Part shown: positions 1 to 10,300 of the stretch, piece by piece
How the letters are laid out: the number at the start of each line of letters is the position of its first letter
Numbering within the stretch: the stretch's first letter is position 1
Origin: Mycobacterium sp. URHD0025
GTDB taxonomy: Bacteria; Actinomycetota; Actinomycetes; Mycobacteriales; Mycobacteriaceae
Assembly (NCBI RefSeq): GCF_000426065.1
Contig: NZ_AUEQ01000013.1
Location: 62,001 to 126,000 of the forward strand
Direction of reading: 5' to 3'
Length of the DNA stretch: 64,000 nt
The notes under the pieces: generated by a model
What the model was told of the DNA's origin: nothing
What the model saw: the letters and a program-made list of their open reading frames with translations, nothing else
Databases searched by the model: none
Translations under genes and position numbers: made by a program

Positions 1-1437
1 CGTGCGTACCCACTCGGCGTCGTCGGCGGCCAACAGCTGCAGGTGCGACAACGGCCGGTCGGGCTCGGCGAGCGCACTGTCGAGCAGCACGGCGAAGTGT
101 CGCAGCATCTGTGCGGCCAACTCGGCATCCATCACCTCGGTGAGATGCTCGGCCTCCACGACCGCGCCCGCGCCGTCCAGTTCGACCATGAAACCCAGTG
201 GCAGCTGGGTGTGCTGGCCACGCAGGTCTGCGCGCTCGCACGTGACGCCGTCCGGGCAGAAGCCGCCGCCGTCGGACTCGCGGAACCCGAAACTCACCCG
301 GGTCATCCGTTCCGCACCGTGGCGCCGGTCCGGATTCAGTTCTGCCACCACGCGGTCCAGGTTGACGCGCTGATGCGCGAAGGCGCCGATCGCGGTGTCA
401 CGCGTGGCGGCGACCAACTCGCGGAAGCCTTCCGTGCCGTTCGGCCGCAGCCGCATCGCCACCGTGTTGCCGTAGTAGCCGATGGTTTCGTCGGTGTCGC
501 GGTTCAGCACCGGGGTGGCGACCAGGAAATCGCCGGTGTGGGTATAGCGGTAGACGAGCGCACCGAAGGCCGCCAGCAGCACCATGTACGGCGTGGCCCC
601 GGTCTCGCGCGCCAGTGCCCCGACTCGCTCGACCGTGTCGGCGGACAACCGCACCGCGCTGCGCTGCGACCGAAAACCGGTGGGCACCACCGACCCCGCG
701 GGCCCGGGAAGTTCCAGCGGCTCTGGTGGATCGGCCAGCACCTCACGCCAGTACGCCAGGTCGTCCTCACCGTTTCCGGCTCCGGACACCGCGATCCGCG
801 GTGTGTCGGGAAGCGCCTCGCCGGCATAGGCACGGGTGAGGTCGGTGAAGAACACCCGCCACGAGCCGTCGTCCCAGGCGATGTGGTGCGCCACGAGCAA
901 CATCACGTGCTCGCTCGGTCCGGTCCTGATCAGGGTGATCCGCAGCGGCGAGTCGCTGCTCAGGTCGAACGCTGCGCCGAATTCCCTCTGGGCCAACACC
1001 TCGAGACGCAACTTGCGCGCCCGCTCGGACTTGTCGGAGAGATCGTGAACCGTCCATCCCGGCATCAGGTCATCGTGAACCGTCGCGGTGGGCTCGCCGT
1101 TCTCGTCAGCTCGATAGGTGGTGCGCAGGATCGGATGCCGCTGTGCCACCGCGTTCAGGGCGGCGTGCAGCCGCTCCGCGTCGATCAAACCGGCGAGCCG
1201 GTAGGACAGGCAGATGTTGAGCAGCACGCCGCTCGGGTCGAATCCCTGCACGAACCACATCCGCCGCTGCCCGTCCGACAGCACGGTCGGATCGACCGGC
1301 GAACTTCCGGTGCCCGCCGCAGCTTGCCCCGATTCGGTGCCGGATGCTGAGGCCAGGCCCCGCTCGGCAAGCCTGCGCCGCATCAGCTCCAGACGCGCGT
1401 CGGAGGTGCGGGGGGTTGCCGGATCGGCACTAACCAT
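1..1437 (-). CDS. mbtE: Mycobactin NRPS MbtE, N-terminal part (gene runs off the left edge)
   Basis: The reading frame is open from an ATG at 1437 to base 1 (479 codons), so only the N-terminus is present. The first ~50 residues are a linker. The rest is a condensation domain with the motif HHIAWDD at about residues 184-190 (HHxxxDG-type active site) and the typical downstream block 'NRDTDETIGYYGNTVAMRL'. In mycobactin assembly MbtE follows MbtC/MbtD and loads lysine. That assignment rests on the order mbtC-mbtD-mbtE, because the adenylation domain lies outside the window. The start is 1 bp after the mbtD stop (TGA at 1439-1441), so the gene is very probably in the same mRNA and translationally coupled. 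Confidence 0.9.
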   Translation of the reverse strand, partial: MVSADPATPRTSDARLELMRRRLAERGLASASGTESGQAAAGTGSSPVDPTVLSDGQRRMWFVQGFDPSGVLLNICLSYRLAGLIDAERLHAALNAVAQRHPILRTTYRADENGEPTATVHDDLMPGWTVHDLSDKSERARKLRLEVLAQREFGAAFDLSSDSPLRITLIRTGPSEHVMLLVAHHIAWDDGSWRVFFTDLTRAYAGEALPDTPRIAVSGAGNGEDDLAYWREVLADPPEPLELPGPAGSVVPTGFRSQRSAVRLSADTVERVGALARETGATPYMVLLAAFGALVYRYTHTGDFLVATPVLNRDTDETIGYYGNTVAMRLRPNGTEGFRELVAATRDTAIGAFAHQRVNLDRVVAELNPDRRHGAERMTRVSFGFRESDGGGFCPDGVTCERADLRGQHTQLPLGFMVELDGAGAVVEAEHLTEVMDAELAAQMLRHFAVLLDSALAEPDRPLSHLQLLAADDAEWVRT

Positions 1438-1438
1438 G

Positions 1439-4400
1439 TCAGTCACGCGAAAATGCTTCCTTTTCAGGTCTTTGCAAATGCTCGATCAATTCGGTGGCGG
1501 TCGCGCCTCCGAGGATGGTGGCCAGCGGCACAGATCGGCCGGTGGCCTTCTTGAGCTTCTTGCGCAGATCGATCGCCAACAGTGAGTCGACACCCAGATC
1601 CAGCAACGGCGTATCGAAATCCAGTGCGGAGGTGTCGGTGAGCTTCAACACGGACCCCAGTGCGATCCGCATCGCGCCGGTGGCTTCAGTGGCGTCGCCG
1701 TCCGGCGCCTCGACGGCATCGCTTACCGCGACGACGCTCTCGTCGGTGCTGCCCAGGAAGGTCCGCAGCCGCTCGGCATCAGCGGCGAACACGAGCGGAT
1801 CGGACGGGTAATCCCGCAGACCGGCCTCGACCGCGAGGTCGGGCGCCATGGCCCGCAGTCCGGACCGCTCGACTCGGGTCACCTCGGCCGAATCGATGAT
1901 GCCGTCCCCGGGCCACAATCCCCACCGCACTGCGGTGCAGTGCCGTCCCTCGGCCCGCAGTTGCGCGGCGAGCGAATCCAGTAGTCGGTTGGCCGCGGAG
2001 TAGGCAGCATGCCCGTATCCGCCCCACCGGCCGGATACCGAGGAGCACAACACGATCCGGGCATCCGGGCGCAGCGGCCAGGCCGCCGCCAGGTTGGCCA
2101 GGCCGCTCACCTTGGCCGCGAACGTATTCCGTGCGGCCGTGCCGGTCAGGTCGCGGCCTGGTGCGAGGGTGGCGGACGCGGCGGCGTGGATCACCAGTGA
2201 TGCCGGGCCGATCGCCAACTCGGCGACGACCGCGCGGATCTGTGCCGGGTCGGTGAGATCGCATCGGGGCGCGAGGATCTGGGCCCCGGTGCCTGCCAGT
2301 GCAGCCATCTGCTGATCGCCGAGTCCGCTGCGGCTGAGCAGCACGATGCGTCGCGCGCCGTGGGCGGCCAGGTGGCGGGCATAGTGCAGGCCCACCGCTC
2401 CGGCTCCGCCGGTGATGACCACCTCGTCGAAGATTCCTGACTCCTCGTTCCACGCTCGCGCATCGGAGGTGTCGTCGCGCATCTCACGGCGCCATACCGT
2501 GGACCCGGAGCCGCTGTCCCGCACGGCGATATGGTCTGCGTCGGTCAGCATGGCGGTGATCGCCACGACCGCGGCGGCATGGTCGAGCGGGGCCGTCGGC
2601 AGGTCCAGGTGCCGGAAGGTCTGGTCCGGATGCTCGTAGCCGAGGCTGCGATGCATCGCGGCCAGTGCGGCCGCTTCCGGTCGCAGGCACTCGTTGCCGA
2701 CCTGTTCGGCGCCCGCGGTGACCAGCCACACGTCACGGGTCGCGGGCGTGATCGCGCCGACGTAGTCGAGCAGACCCTCGTCGATGTGCCTACTCAACGC
2801 TTCCGCGGCGGCCACCGGATCGGCGATATCGGACATCGGTGCCAGCACGACCAACAGATCGGCATCGTCGGGCTCGGCCGGTGTGGCGCCGCCGACCTCG
2901 GCGACGGCATGGCGAAGTGCATCGGATGCAGCCTGCCCACCCGACAGGTCGAGCAGCGCTACCCGGCGTTGCCCGGCCGGTTCCGGGCCCCGGGCCGATT
3001 CGACCCAATGCTCGACGCCCACGGTCAATCCGGCGACCGGCGGCAGCGGTTGCGGTGTGGCCCAGAGGTGTTCGGCCCGCATAGGTGCGAATGGAAAGTC
3101 GCGTAGCCGGGCCGGCGCGTGGTTGGGCAGGTCTTCCCAACGGTAGCCGGGGTCGGCCATGGCCACCGAGACGATGCTGGCGCTGAGCCGCTCGGTGATC
3201 GGTTCGTCACGTCGGCCCGATCCGACCATCACCACCGGACCGCCGGTGAGTTCGACTGCATCGTCGAGCAGATCCCCCATGGCGAACAGCAGCGCCGGGT
3301 GCGCCGACAGCTCCACGAAGATGCGTGCACCGCGCCGGGCCGCCGTCTCGACAGCCCGGTCGAAACGCACGGTGCTGCGCAGGTTGGTGTACCAGTAATC
3401 GGTGAATGCGGTGCCCGCCTCGACCACGTCGGCGGTGGCCGAGCCGATGAACTGCACCGCGGATTCGCCGAACTGCGCCTCGGGCAGTAGCGACTCGAGC
3501 TCGGAGTAGGCCGAGTCCAGAGCGGTGGTGTGCGCCGGGAACCACATCTCGATTTCCTTGGCGAACGATCCACGTCCGGCCACAGCCGCGACTGCCGCGG
3601 CGACCGCATCGGTTTCGCCCGAGACCGCGACCGACGACGGAGAGTTCACCACCGACAGCTCGAGCCAACCCGGCGTCTCGGCAACCACTTTCGAGGCCTC
3701 GTCGGGTGTGATCCCGAGTACGGCGACGCGATAGGGCCCGGTCAACCGGTCGAGGATGGTGGCGCGCACGATCACCACGGCGACCGCCTCCGGCAGCGTG
3801 ATGCTGCCTGCCACGTAGGCCGCCCCGATCTCGCCGAGACTGTGGCCCACGGTGATATCGGCCGGCACACCGCAGGAACTCCAGACCTGGGCGAGCGCCA
3901 CACCGTGGACGAACTGGGCGCCCTGAATCTGCACCTGGGAAAAATCGTTGGTGACCGCGCCAGAATCCGGTTCGGCCAGAAGGTAATCCAGCGGGGACGC
4001 TGCGTCCGCGGCGTGGAACTCCGCCGCGCATCTGTCTACTTCGGCCCGGTAGACCGGCAACCGGTCGTAGGCTTCCCGGCCCATCGACGGCCATTGGCTG
4101 CCCTGGCCGGGGAACACGAAAGCGATGCGGGCCCGAGCCCCCGATGCCGATGGCCCGCCCTGAGCCCTGGTGACCAACGGATGCTCGGCGCCGCCCGCCA
4201 GTGCATGCAGGCCCGCGGTGAGTTCGTCACGATCGGCGGCCCGGACCACGGCCCGGTGGCGGCGCAGGCGCCGCGTGGAAAGCAGTGTGGCGGCGACGTC
4301 ACCGGGGCTCACCTCGGGACGCGAATCGAGGTAGCGCAGGATGGCCGCGGCGTCGGTCCCGATCAATTCCTCGGCATGCGCACTCAGCAGCACGGCGGTG

Positions 4401-4465
4401 CGCCCGTCCGGCAAGGCGTCGGCTTCACGCGCCGCAACGATGCTTCGCTCGCACGCGTCTCTCAT
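1439..4465 (-). CDS. mbtD: Mycobactin polyketide synthase MbtD (AT-KR-ACP)
   Basis: A 1008-residue PKS without its own ketosynthase. The acyltransferase carries FPGQGSQW at 118-125 and the nucleophile motif GHSLGE (Ser209). A C-terminal ketoreductase has the NADPH loop 'TGGAGAVG' followed by 'RRIVLLSRSG'. An acyl carrier protein near residue 955 has 'LGVDSLLAIDL' with the phosphopantetheine serine. It works with the separate ketosynthase MbtC to insert the beta-hydroxybutyrate-like unit of mycobactin. The length is close to the usual ~1000 residues. The start ATG overlaps the mbtC stop (ATGA, 4462-4465), which indicates translational coupling and fixes the start. Regulation should come from the iron-box promoters upstream (7322 and 10906). 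Confidence 0.94.
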   Translation of the reverse strand: MRDACERSIVAAREADALPDGRTAVLLSAHAEELIGTDAAAILRYLDSRPEVSPGDVAATLLSTRRLRRHRAVVRAADRDELTAGLHALAGGAEHPLVTRAQGGPSASGARARIAFVFPGQGSQWPSMGREAYDRLPVYRAEVDRCAAEFHAADAASPLDYLLAEPDSGAVTNDFSQVQIQGAQFVHGVALAQVWSSCGVPADITVGHSLGEIGAAYVAGSITLPEAVAVVIVRATILDRLTGPYRVAVLGITPDEASKVVAETPGWLELSVVNSPSSVAVSGETDAVAAAVAAVAGRGSFAKEIEMWFPAHTTALDSAYSELESLLPEAQFGESAVQFIGSATADVVEAGTAFTDYWYTNLRSTVRFDRAVETAARRGARIFVELSAHPALLFAMGDLLDDAVELTGGPVVMVGSGRRDEPITERLSASIVSVAMADPGYRWEDLPNHAPARLRDFPFAPMRAEHLWATPQPLPPVAGLTVGVEHWVESARGPEPAGQRRVALLDLSGGQAASDALRHAVAEVGGATPAEPDDADLLVVLAPMSDIADPVAAAEALSRHIDEGLLDYVGAITPATRDVWLVTAGAEQVGNECLRPEAAALAAMHRSLGYEHPDQTFRHLDLPTAPLDHAAAVVAITAMLTDADHIAVRDSGSGSTVWRREMRDDTSDARAWNEESGIFDEVVITGGAGAVGLHYARHLAAHGARRIVLLSRSGLGDQQMAALAGTGAQILAPRCDLTDPAQIRAVVAELAIGPASLVIHAAASATLAPGRDLTGTAARNTFAAKVSGLANLAAAWPLRPDARIVLCSSVSGRWGGYGHAAYSAANRLLDSLAAQLRAEGRHCTAVRWGLWPGDGIIDSAEVTRVERSGLRAMAPDLAVEAGLRDYPSDPLVFAADAERLRTFLGSTDESVVAVSDAVEAPDGDATEATGAMRIALGSVLKLTDTSALDFDTPLLDLGVDSLLAIDLRKKLKKATGRSVPLATILGGATATELIEHLQRPEKEAFSRD

Positions 4466-5799
4466 GCCGCCGCCTCAGGGATCTCGGGAACCGAGATGAT
4501 CGCGTGCGCATTCGTGCCACTCATGCCGAACGCGGAGATGGCACCGATGCGCTGCCCGTCGACGGCGGGCCACGGGGTCAGCTTGGTGGCCAACCGCAAA
4601 CCCTGGGATTCCCAGTCGATCTCCCGGCTGGCCTGATCGACATGAAGTGTCGCCGGGATGGCCGCATGCTCGGCGGCCAGGATCACCTTGGCCAGGCCGA
4701 GCCCGCCCGCGGCGGCCTGCGAATGTCCGACGTTGGATTTCACCGACCCCAGCAGTGCGCCGGCTCCCGGATCGGTGGCCCCGTATGTCTGTGACAGCGA
4801 ACGTAATTCGGTCCGGTCGCCCAGCCGGGTGCCGGTACCGTGCCCCTCGATCATGCCGACATCCTCGGGTCGCACGCCGGCCTGCTCGATCGCCTTGGCG
4901 AACAACCGTTGCTGCGCACCTCCGCTGGGCGCGGTCAGGCCGGTGGTCCGACCGTCCTGATTCACCGCGGTGGAGCGAACCTCGGCCATGACGCGCCTGC
5001 CGTTGCGCAGGGCCGTCGATCTGCGTTGTAGCACGAACATCGCGGCGCCCTCGGCCCACACCGTCCCGCTCGCGTGTGCACTGTAGGGCCGGCAGTGGCC
5101 GTCGTCGGACAAGGCATGCTGTTTGGAGAACTCGACGAAGTAACCGGGAGTGCCCATCACGCAGACGCCGCCGGCCAATGCCATGTCGCAGTCCCCCGCC
5201 CGTACCGCCGCCACGGCGGTGTGAAACGCGGTCAACGCCGACGAACACGACGTGTCGACGGTCAGCGCCGGGCCGCACAGATCCAGCGTGTAGGCGATCC
5301 GGCCGGAGATGACGCCGAGCGAGGTGCCGGTGATCAGATGCCCGCTGTGATGCGAGAACTCCGACAGTGCCGGTCCGTACTCCAGACCCGATGCGCCGAC
5401 GTAGCAGCCCACGTCATGCCCGGCCAGATCGTCGGGATTGATGCCGCTGTTCTCCAGCGCGCGCCACGCGATGCGCAGCCCGATGCGCTGCTGCGGATCC
5501 ATGGCAACTGCCTCACGCGGCGAGATCCCGAAGAACGCGGGATCGAATGTCGCTGCGCTGGAGAGGAACCCGCCGAGATCGTGGATACGTTTGAAGCCGT
5601 CACGGCGGGATCCGTCGAACAGCTCACGTACAGACCAGCCGCGGTCGGCGGGAAAGCGGCCCAGCGCTTCGCGCTGCTCGGCCAACAACGACCAATAGTC
5701 CTCAGCGGTGTCGATCCCGCCGGGAGCCTCCAGCGCCATCCCCACGATCACCACCGGGTCAGCGGTGTCGGGTCGGATGTGTTGCCCGCTAGAGCTCAT
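4462..5799 (-). CDS. mbtC: Mycobactin ketosynthase MbtC
   Basis: A 445-residue stand-alone beta-ketoacyl synthase. The catalytic triad is visible: Cys185 in 'VDTSCSSA', His320 in 'IEGHGTGT' and His359 in 'KSNVGHSQAAAG'. The frame extends upstream to 5916. The start at 5799 (MSSSGQH) is preferred because it gives the usual family length and overlaps the mbtT stop by only 11 bp, whereas the longer version would run far into mbtT. MbtC condenses malonyl units carried on the MbtD ACP. The split KS (MbtC) plus AT-KR-ACP (MbtD) is the standard mycobactin layout. Confidence 0.94.
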   Translation of the reverse strand: MSSSGQHIRPDTADPVVIVGMALEAPGGIDTAEDYWSLLAEQREALGRFPADRGWSVRELFDGSRRDGFKRIHDLGGFLSSAATFDPAFFGISPREAVAMDPQQRIGLRIAWRALENSGINPDDLAGHDVGCYVGASGLEYGPALSEFSHHSGHLITGTSLGVISGRIAYTLDLCGPALTVDTSCSSALTAFHTAVAAVRAGDCDMALAGGVCVMGTPGYFVEFSKQHALSDDGHCRPYSAHASGTVWAEGAAMFVLQRRSTALRNGRRVMAEVRSTAVNQDGRTTGLTAPSGGAQQRLFAKAIEQAGVRPEDVGMIEGHGTGTRLGDRTELRSLSQTYGATDPGAGALLGSVKSNVGHSQAAAGGLGLAKVILAAEHAAIPATLHVDQASREIDWESQGLRLATKLTPWPAVDGQRIGAISAFGMSGTNAHAIISVPEIPEAAA

Positions 5800-6538
5800 T
5801 GACCAGCTCCGCCACATCCTCGAGCTGCTCGTTGAGATAGAAGTGTCCGCCGTCGAAGATCGAGCAGGTGTAGGCCCCGGTGGTGTGGGATTCCCAGCGC
5901 CGCAACATGTCTTCACTGATCCGGTGGTCGCGGTCGCCCCCCAGCGCGTAGATGTCGGCAGCGATCGTCACGTCGGCGTCACACGCGTACCGGTTGAACG
6001 CGGCATAGTCGGCCCGCACGGCCATCAACAACAGTTCGACGAAGTCGTCATCGGCCAGCAGCGCCGGATCGGTGCCGCCGAGATCCACCATCTCAGCGAG
6101 GATCTCGGCGTCGGCGGTGGGCAGTGCGGGTGAGGCGGCCACCGCTGCGGGTGCCTCGCTGGCCGACACCCACAGGGCATCGACGGCCACACCGTTGCGT
6201 TCTGCGATACGGGCGAATTCGAAGGCCACGACCGCACCCATGCAGTGCCCGAACAGCCGGAGTGTTGGAAGGGCCGACCAGTCGGCGGCGTCGAACAGAT
6301 CCTTGGCGAGCGCGCCCACCGTGGGGGCGGCCGGATGGGACAACCGATCGCCGCGTTGCGGGTATTGCATGACGTAGGCGTCGGACCCGGCTGCGGCCAG
6401 CGCCATCCCGAATCCGCGGTACGCCACTGCCGCACCGCCGGCATGCGGGAAAACCAATGTGGCTGTTGAGCTTTGGGTCCCTGGATATCGCTTCACCCAG
6501 GGCTTGACGATGATCTGGGCAGTGTCCGGCGACGTCAC
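5789..6538 (-). CDS. mbtT: Type II thioesterase MbtT with a Cys nucleophile
   Basis: A 249-residue alpha/beta-hydrolase thioesterase of the kind that removes stalled or wrong acyl groups from NRPS/PKS carrier proteins. Family marks are 'FPHAGGAAVAY' near residue 30, the nucleophile elbow 'LFGHCMGAVVAFEFA' and a C-terminal 'FDGGHFYL' with the catalytic His. The nucleophile position (residue 99) is Cys rather than the usual Ser. The GTG start at 6538 overlaps the stop of the upstream gene by 4 bp (GTGA), which decides the start although the frame is open further upstream. It lies between mbtB and mbtC, where mycobacterial mbt clusters that lack a terminal TE in MbtB carry mbtT. Confidence 0.88.
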   Translation of the reverse strand: MTSPDTAQIIVKPWVKRYPGTQSSTATLVFPHAGGAAVAYRGFGMALAAAGSDAYVMQYPQRGDRLSHPAAPTVGALAKDLFDAADWSALPTLRLFGHCMGAVVAFEFARIAERNGVAVDALWVSASEAPAAVAASPALPTADAEILAEMVDLGGTDPALLADDDFVELLLMAVRADYAAFNRYACDADVTIAADIYALGGDRDHRISEDMLRRWESHTTGAYTCSIFDGGHFYLNEQLEDVAELVNEL

Positions 6539-7305
6539 GACGGCACAGCGGTGTCGACAGCGGCCACCGCATCCCGACGCCGTGCGGCGAGGGCGAAGCT
6601 GTTCATCCGCCGCTCGGGGTTGCGGCGCGGCGCATCGTCGGCAACGACGATGGCCGCGCCCGCGGTCAGTGCCACCAGCACCATGAGGATCGGTGCCGCG
6701 GCACCGGCAGCCGAGAAGGCGCCGATGCGATCGCCGCCGCTGACCTCGAGCTGGGCGCTCAGTTCCACGACCGCTTCGTGAGCGGCGGCGTGAGTCACCA
6801 CCGAGAATCCGTTCTCGTCGAGCGAACCCAGAAGGAGGGCGGCATCCGTCGGGCCGGAGGGCACCGGGGTGATGTCGCCCGTGCGAGCTCCGATCCGCAG
6901 CGCTTCGGAGACGGTGAGTGCAGGTAACCAATTCGGCGGTGCGTCTCCGGTGAACAGCGCCATGCGCACGCCGGTGCGCTCCAGAACCGGCTCGGCCGGG
7001 TCGGCGGTGTCGATCGGAACGCAGACGCCGCCGGCCGCGAGGATCCCCAACGTGGCGATCACCGTGTCCAGACCGGTGGGGCCCACGATGGCGACCCGGT
7101 CACCCGCGCGTACTCCGGCGACCGCGAGCGCCCCCGACACCGCGAGCGCCTGCTCCCGCAGTTGCCCGTAGGTCCACTGGGTCGTCGGTCCGAACACCGC
7201 GGTGTCGTCGGGCGCACCCTGCGCGTGAGTGAAGAAGCCCTGGTGCAGCGGCTGAGCCGCAACTGTGTGCATGGTCTGCGTAGTCGTGCGACTCACGGCG
7301 TCCAC
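6535..7305 (-). CDS. Truncated, probably inactive adenylation-domain-like protein
   Basis: A 256-residue protein that resembles only the N-terminal half of an ANL/NRPS adenylation domain: 'YGQLREQALAVSGALAVAGVRAGDRVAIVGP' is the A1/A2 region, and 'AAGGVCVPIDTADP' follows. Where the ATP-binding A3 loop (TSGSTGxPKG) should be, the sequence reads 'LLLGSLDENGFSVVTHAA', so the P-loop is gone although the trailing 'THAA' remains. The A4-A10 core is absent. The start is set by AGGAGG five bases before a GTG at 7305. It has its own iron box just upstream and overlaps mbtT by GTGA. The frame is intact, so it may be a maintained structural partner rather than debris. No function is known to me. Confidence 0.75.
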   Translation of the reverse strand: MDAVSRTTTQTMHTVAAQPLHQGFFTHAQGAPDDTAVFGPTTQWTYGQLREQALAVSGALAVAGVRAGDRVAIVGPTGLDTVIATLGILAAGGVCVPIDTADPAEPVLERTGVRMALFTGDAPPNWLPALTVSEALRIGARTGDITPVPSGPTDAALLLGSLDENGFSVVTHAAAHEAVVELSAQLEVSGGDRIGAFSAAGAAAPILMVLVALTAGAAIVVADDAPRRNPERRMNSFALAARRRDAVAAVDTAVPS

Positions 7306-7321
7306 AACGACCTCCTGACGA

Positions 7322-7340
7322 TAAGCAAAGCCTGCCCTAA
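7322..7340 (-). promoter_or_regulatory. IdeR-type iron box before the pseudo-adenylation/mbtT/mbtC operon
   Basis: Minus-strand TTAGGGCAGGCTTTGCTTA matches 13 of 19 positions of the palindromic mycobacterial iron box, with the TTAGG arm and the central AGGCT intact. It lies 17 bp before the GTG at 7305 and after the mbtB stop, so it could give the mbtT-C-D-E genes their own iron-repressed promoter. A weaker relative (13 bases or fewer) lies at 7342-7360. Confidence 0.65.
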
Positions 7341-7357
7341 CTGAAGTAACTCTAACC

Positions 7358-10300
7358 TTAGTTGCCGAGCGCGGGTTCTGGGGTCGTGCGTGCCAACTCG
7401 GAGGCCACATCGGCGCTGTCCATGCCTGCGACCTCGAGGTACAGCTCGGAAACGAGGGCCAGACGGTCGGACCCCGCCTCCCGGCCAGACAGCAACGCAG
7501 CCATTTCGGCGACCGTTCGGGCCGCGAACACGTCGGCGACCATGACGGTCGAGGTGTCCAGCCAGTCCCGAATCCGCGCCACCAGCTGCGTCCCCAGCAC
7601 CGAGTCGCCGCCGAGGGCGAAGAAATCGTCGTCGACGCCGACGCCGGACTTCCCGAGAACGTCGCCCACGATCGAGCACAGGGCCGTTTCCAGCGGACCC
7701 GACGGCGCCCGGAAACGGCTCGCCTCAGGAGCCCCGACCGCGGTGAGCATCCGCACCACCGCGGTGCGGTCAGCCTTGCCCCGGGCATAGGGAATCTCGT
7801 CGGCGACCAGAAGGACCTGCGGGATCATGTGTGCCGGCACCATCTCGGCCATCGCCGTACGAATGGCCTGAGCGACCGATTCCGCGGCCGTGCCGCCCTG
7901 ATCCGCGCGCACCACCGCACCCAGAAGATCGTGGCCACCCTGGACGGGGACCAGCACCGCGACCGCCGCATCCACACCCGGAACGCGGCACAATGCGCCC
8001 TCGACCTCACCCAGCTCGATGCTGAAGCCGCTCACCTTGATCCGGTGATCAGCCCGGCCGACGAATTCCAGCGTGCCGTCGGGCCAGGATCGCACCAGGT
8101 CCCCGGTGCGGTACCACCGGCGCCCGTCGTACTCGACGAAGCGTTCTGCGGTCAGGTCGGGACGTCCGCGGTATCCGCGGGCGATACCGCGTCCGCCGAC
8201 CCAGAGTTCTCCGGGGACCCAGTCAGGGCAGTCCTCGCCCCTTGCGTCGACGACGCGGCAGCAGTTGTTCGGCAACGGCACGCCGAACGGCACCGAGGTC
8301 CAGTGCGGAGGCAACGCGTCGTCACCGAATCCGACTTCGAAGATGGTGTTGTGTGTGGCGGTCTCGGTGGCCCCGCCGAGGCCGGCGAAGCGGACCCGCG
8401 GCGCCGCGGCGCGCAGCGCCCGCACCAGGTCCGGACGCACCCAGTCGCCTCCGGTGGGCACCACCCGCAAAGACGAGAGAGGACCGCCGGCGGTATCCGA
8501 TGTGCCGGCGGCGACCAGCATCTCGAGCCAGCCCGTCAGGAAGTGCAGCACGGTCACCTGGTACTCGTCGATCAGCCTGACCCAGACATCCGGGTCGCGG
8601 CGCTGTTCCTCGTCGACGACCACCATCGAGCCACCCGACCGCAGGGTCCCGTAGACGTCGATCACCGACAGGTCGCATTCCAGGTGCGACAACGCCAGGC
8701 AACGATCGGCCGGGCCGACCTCGAAATGGTCGTTGATGAACTCGATGGTGTTCATCGCCGCGTCGTGGGTGATCTCGACGCCCTTGGGCTCCCCGGTGGA
8801 CCCCGAGGTGAACAACACGTAGGCCAGATCGTCCGGGGTGAGGTCTACGGGCTCGAAATGCTCTGGATCACCGATGATCTCGGCATCGGTGACGGTCAGG
8901 TGCGGCAGTTCGGGATGATCTGACCCCGAACCACAGATCAGGGCGAAGTCGACGCCACCGGTGTGCAGGATGCGCGCGGCCCGATCTGCGGGCTGGTCGA
9001 CACCGACCGGCAGATATGCCGCACCGACCATCGAGATGGCCAGTAGCGCGATGACCTGCTCGACACTCTTGGGGCCCAGCACCGCGACCACCTCGCCCCG
9101 GCACACTCCGCGAGACTGCAACGCTGCGGCCACGGTCAGCACCTTGTCCCGGAGCTCGCCATAGGTGAGATCGCCTGCGCCGCAGAACACCGCGGGCGCG
9201 TCGGGGGTGGCGTCGGCATTGGCGAGGAAACCGGTGTACAGGACATCACCACTGGGTGTCGAGGCCGACGCGTTCAACTCGGCCCGCACCTGGCGCTGTT
9301 GCGCGGTGGCCGCCGGCGGATCCGCGGCATCCCAGGCCGCATCATCGGCGGCCAGTCGCCGCAGTTCGTCCAGGTGATAGGCGAACATGGCCTCGGCCAC
9401 GCCGGGGCGGAACGCCTCGATCCGGACATCCCAGTTGATCATCAGGCCGTCAGCGATCGGGGTGGCCTGCGCGTCGATGAGCACCTGCGGGCCCTGCGAG
9501 ATGGTCCATACCGGCGCTCCGAACTGATCGGTGACATCACCGGCGAACAGGTCGCCCAGGCCCAGCGCGCTCGTGTAGACGATGGTGGCCAGCGTCTGAC
9601 TACCGCGGTGGCGACTCATGTCGCGCAGCACATCGAGCCCGGACACCGAGGAATGCGCGGCGGTGGCGTGCAGAGTCTCCTGCACGACCCTGGCCCGGGC
9701 GGTGGCGGTGTGGGCGCCCGCGAGATCGATGTCGAGCAACAGCGAGGAGGTGAAGTCACCGACCAGCTTGTCGACATCGGGGTGGTAGGGCTCCCGGCCG
9801 AACATCGGCAGGTTGAGCAGGAACCGGGACTGTGTCGACCAGTGCGCCAGTGCATTGGCGTACGACGCCCCGACCGCCATGGCCGGGGTGATCCCACGGC
9901 GGTGCGCCGCCGCAAACAATGCGTCGCGGGTAGGCACGTCGAGGATCTCCCACAGCCGGATGCTGCGATGCGGGTTGCGCTGATCGGACAGCGGAACCAG
10001 CGGCAGCGCAGGCGGATCCGGTAGATCGGGCACGCGATCAGACCACCACTGCAGATCCTGGTCCGACGGCGACGGCGCCGACGCCGTCAGCCGGGCCCGG
10101 TATTCGCGGTAGGTGTAGTCCAGTGCGGGCAGCTCGACGCCGCGGTAGAGCGCGGCCAGATCGGCCATGAAATTGCGGTAACTGATGGCATCGGCGCACT
10201 GCATGTCCATGTCGACATGCAGACGCGTGCGCCCACCCGGCAGCAGTGACAAGCTCAGCTGCAGCACCTCGTCGTGCAGCATCTGATGGGATTTGGCATC

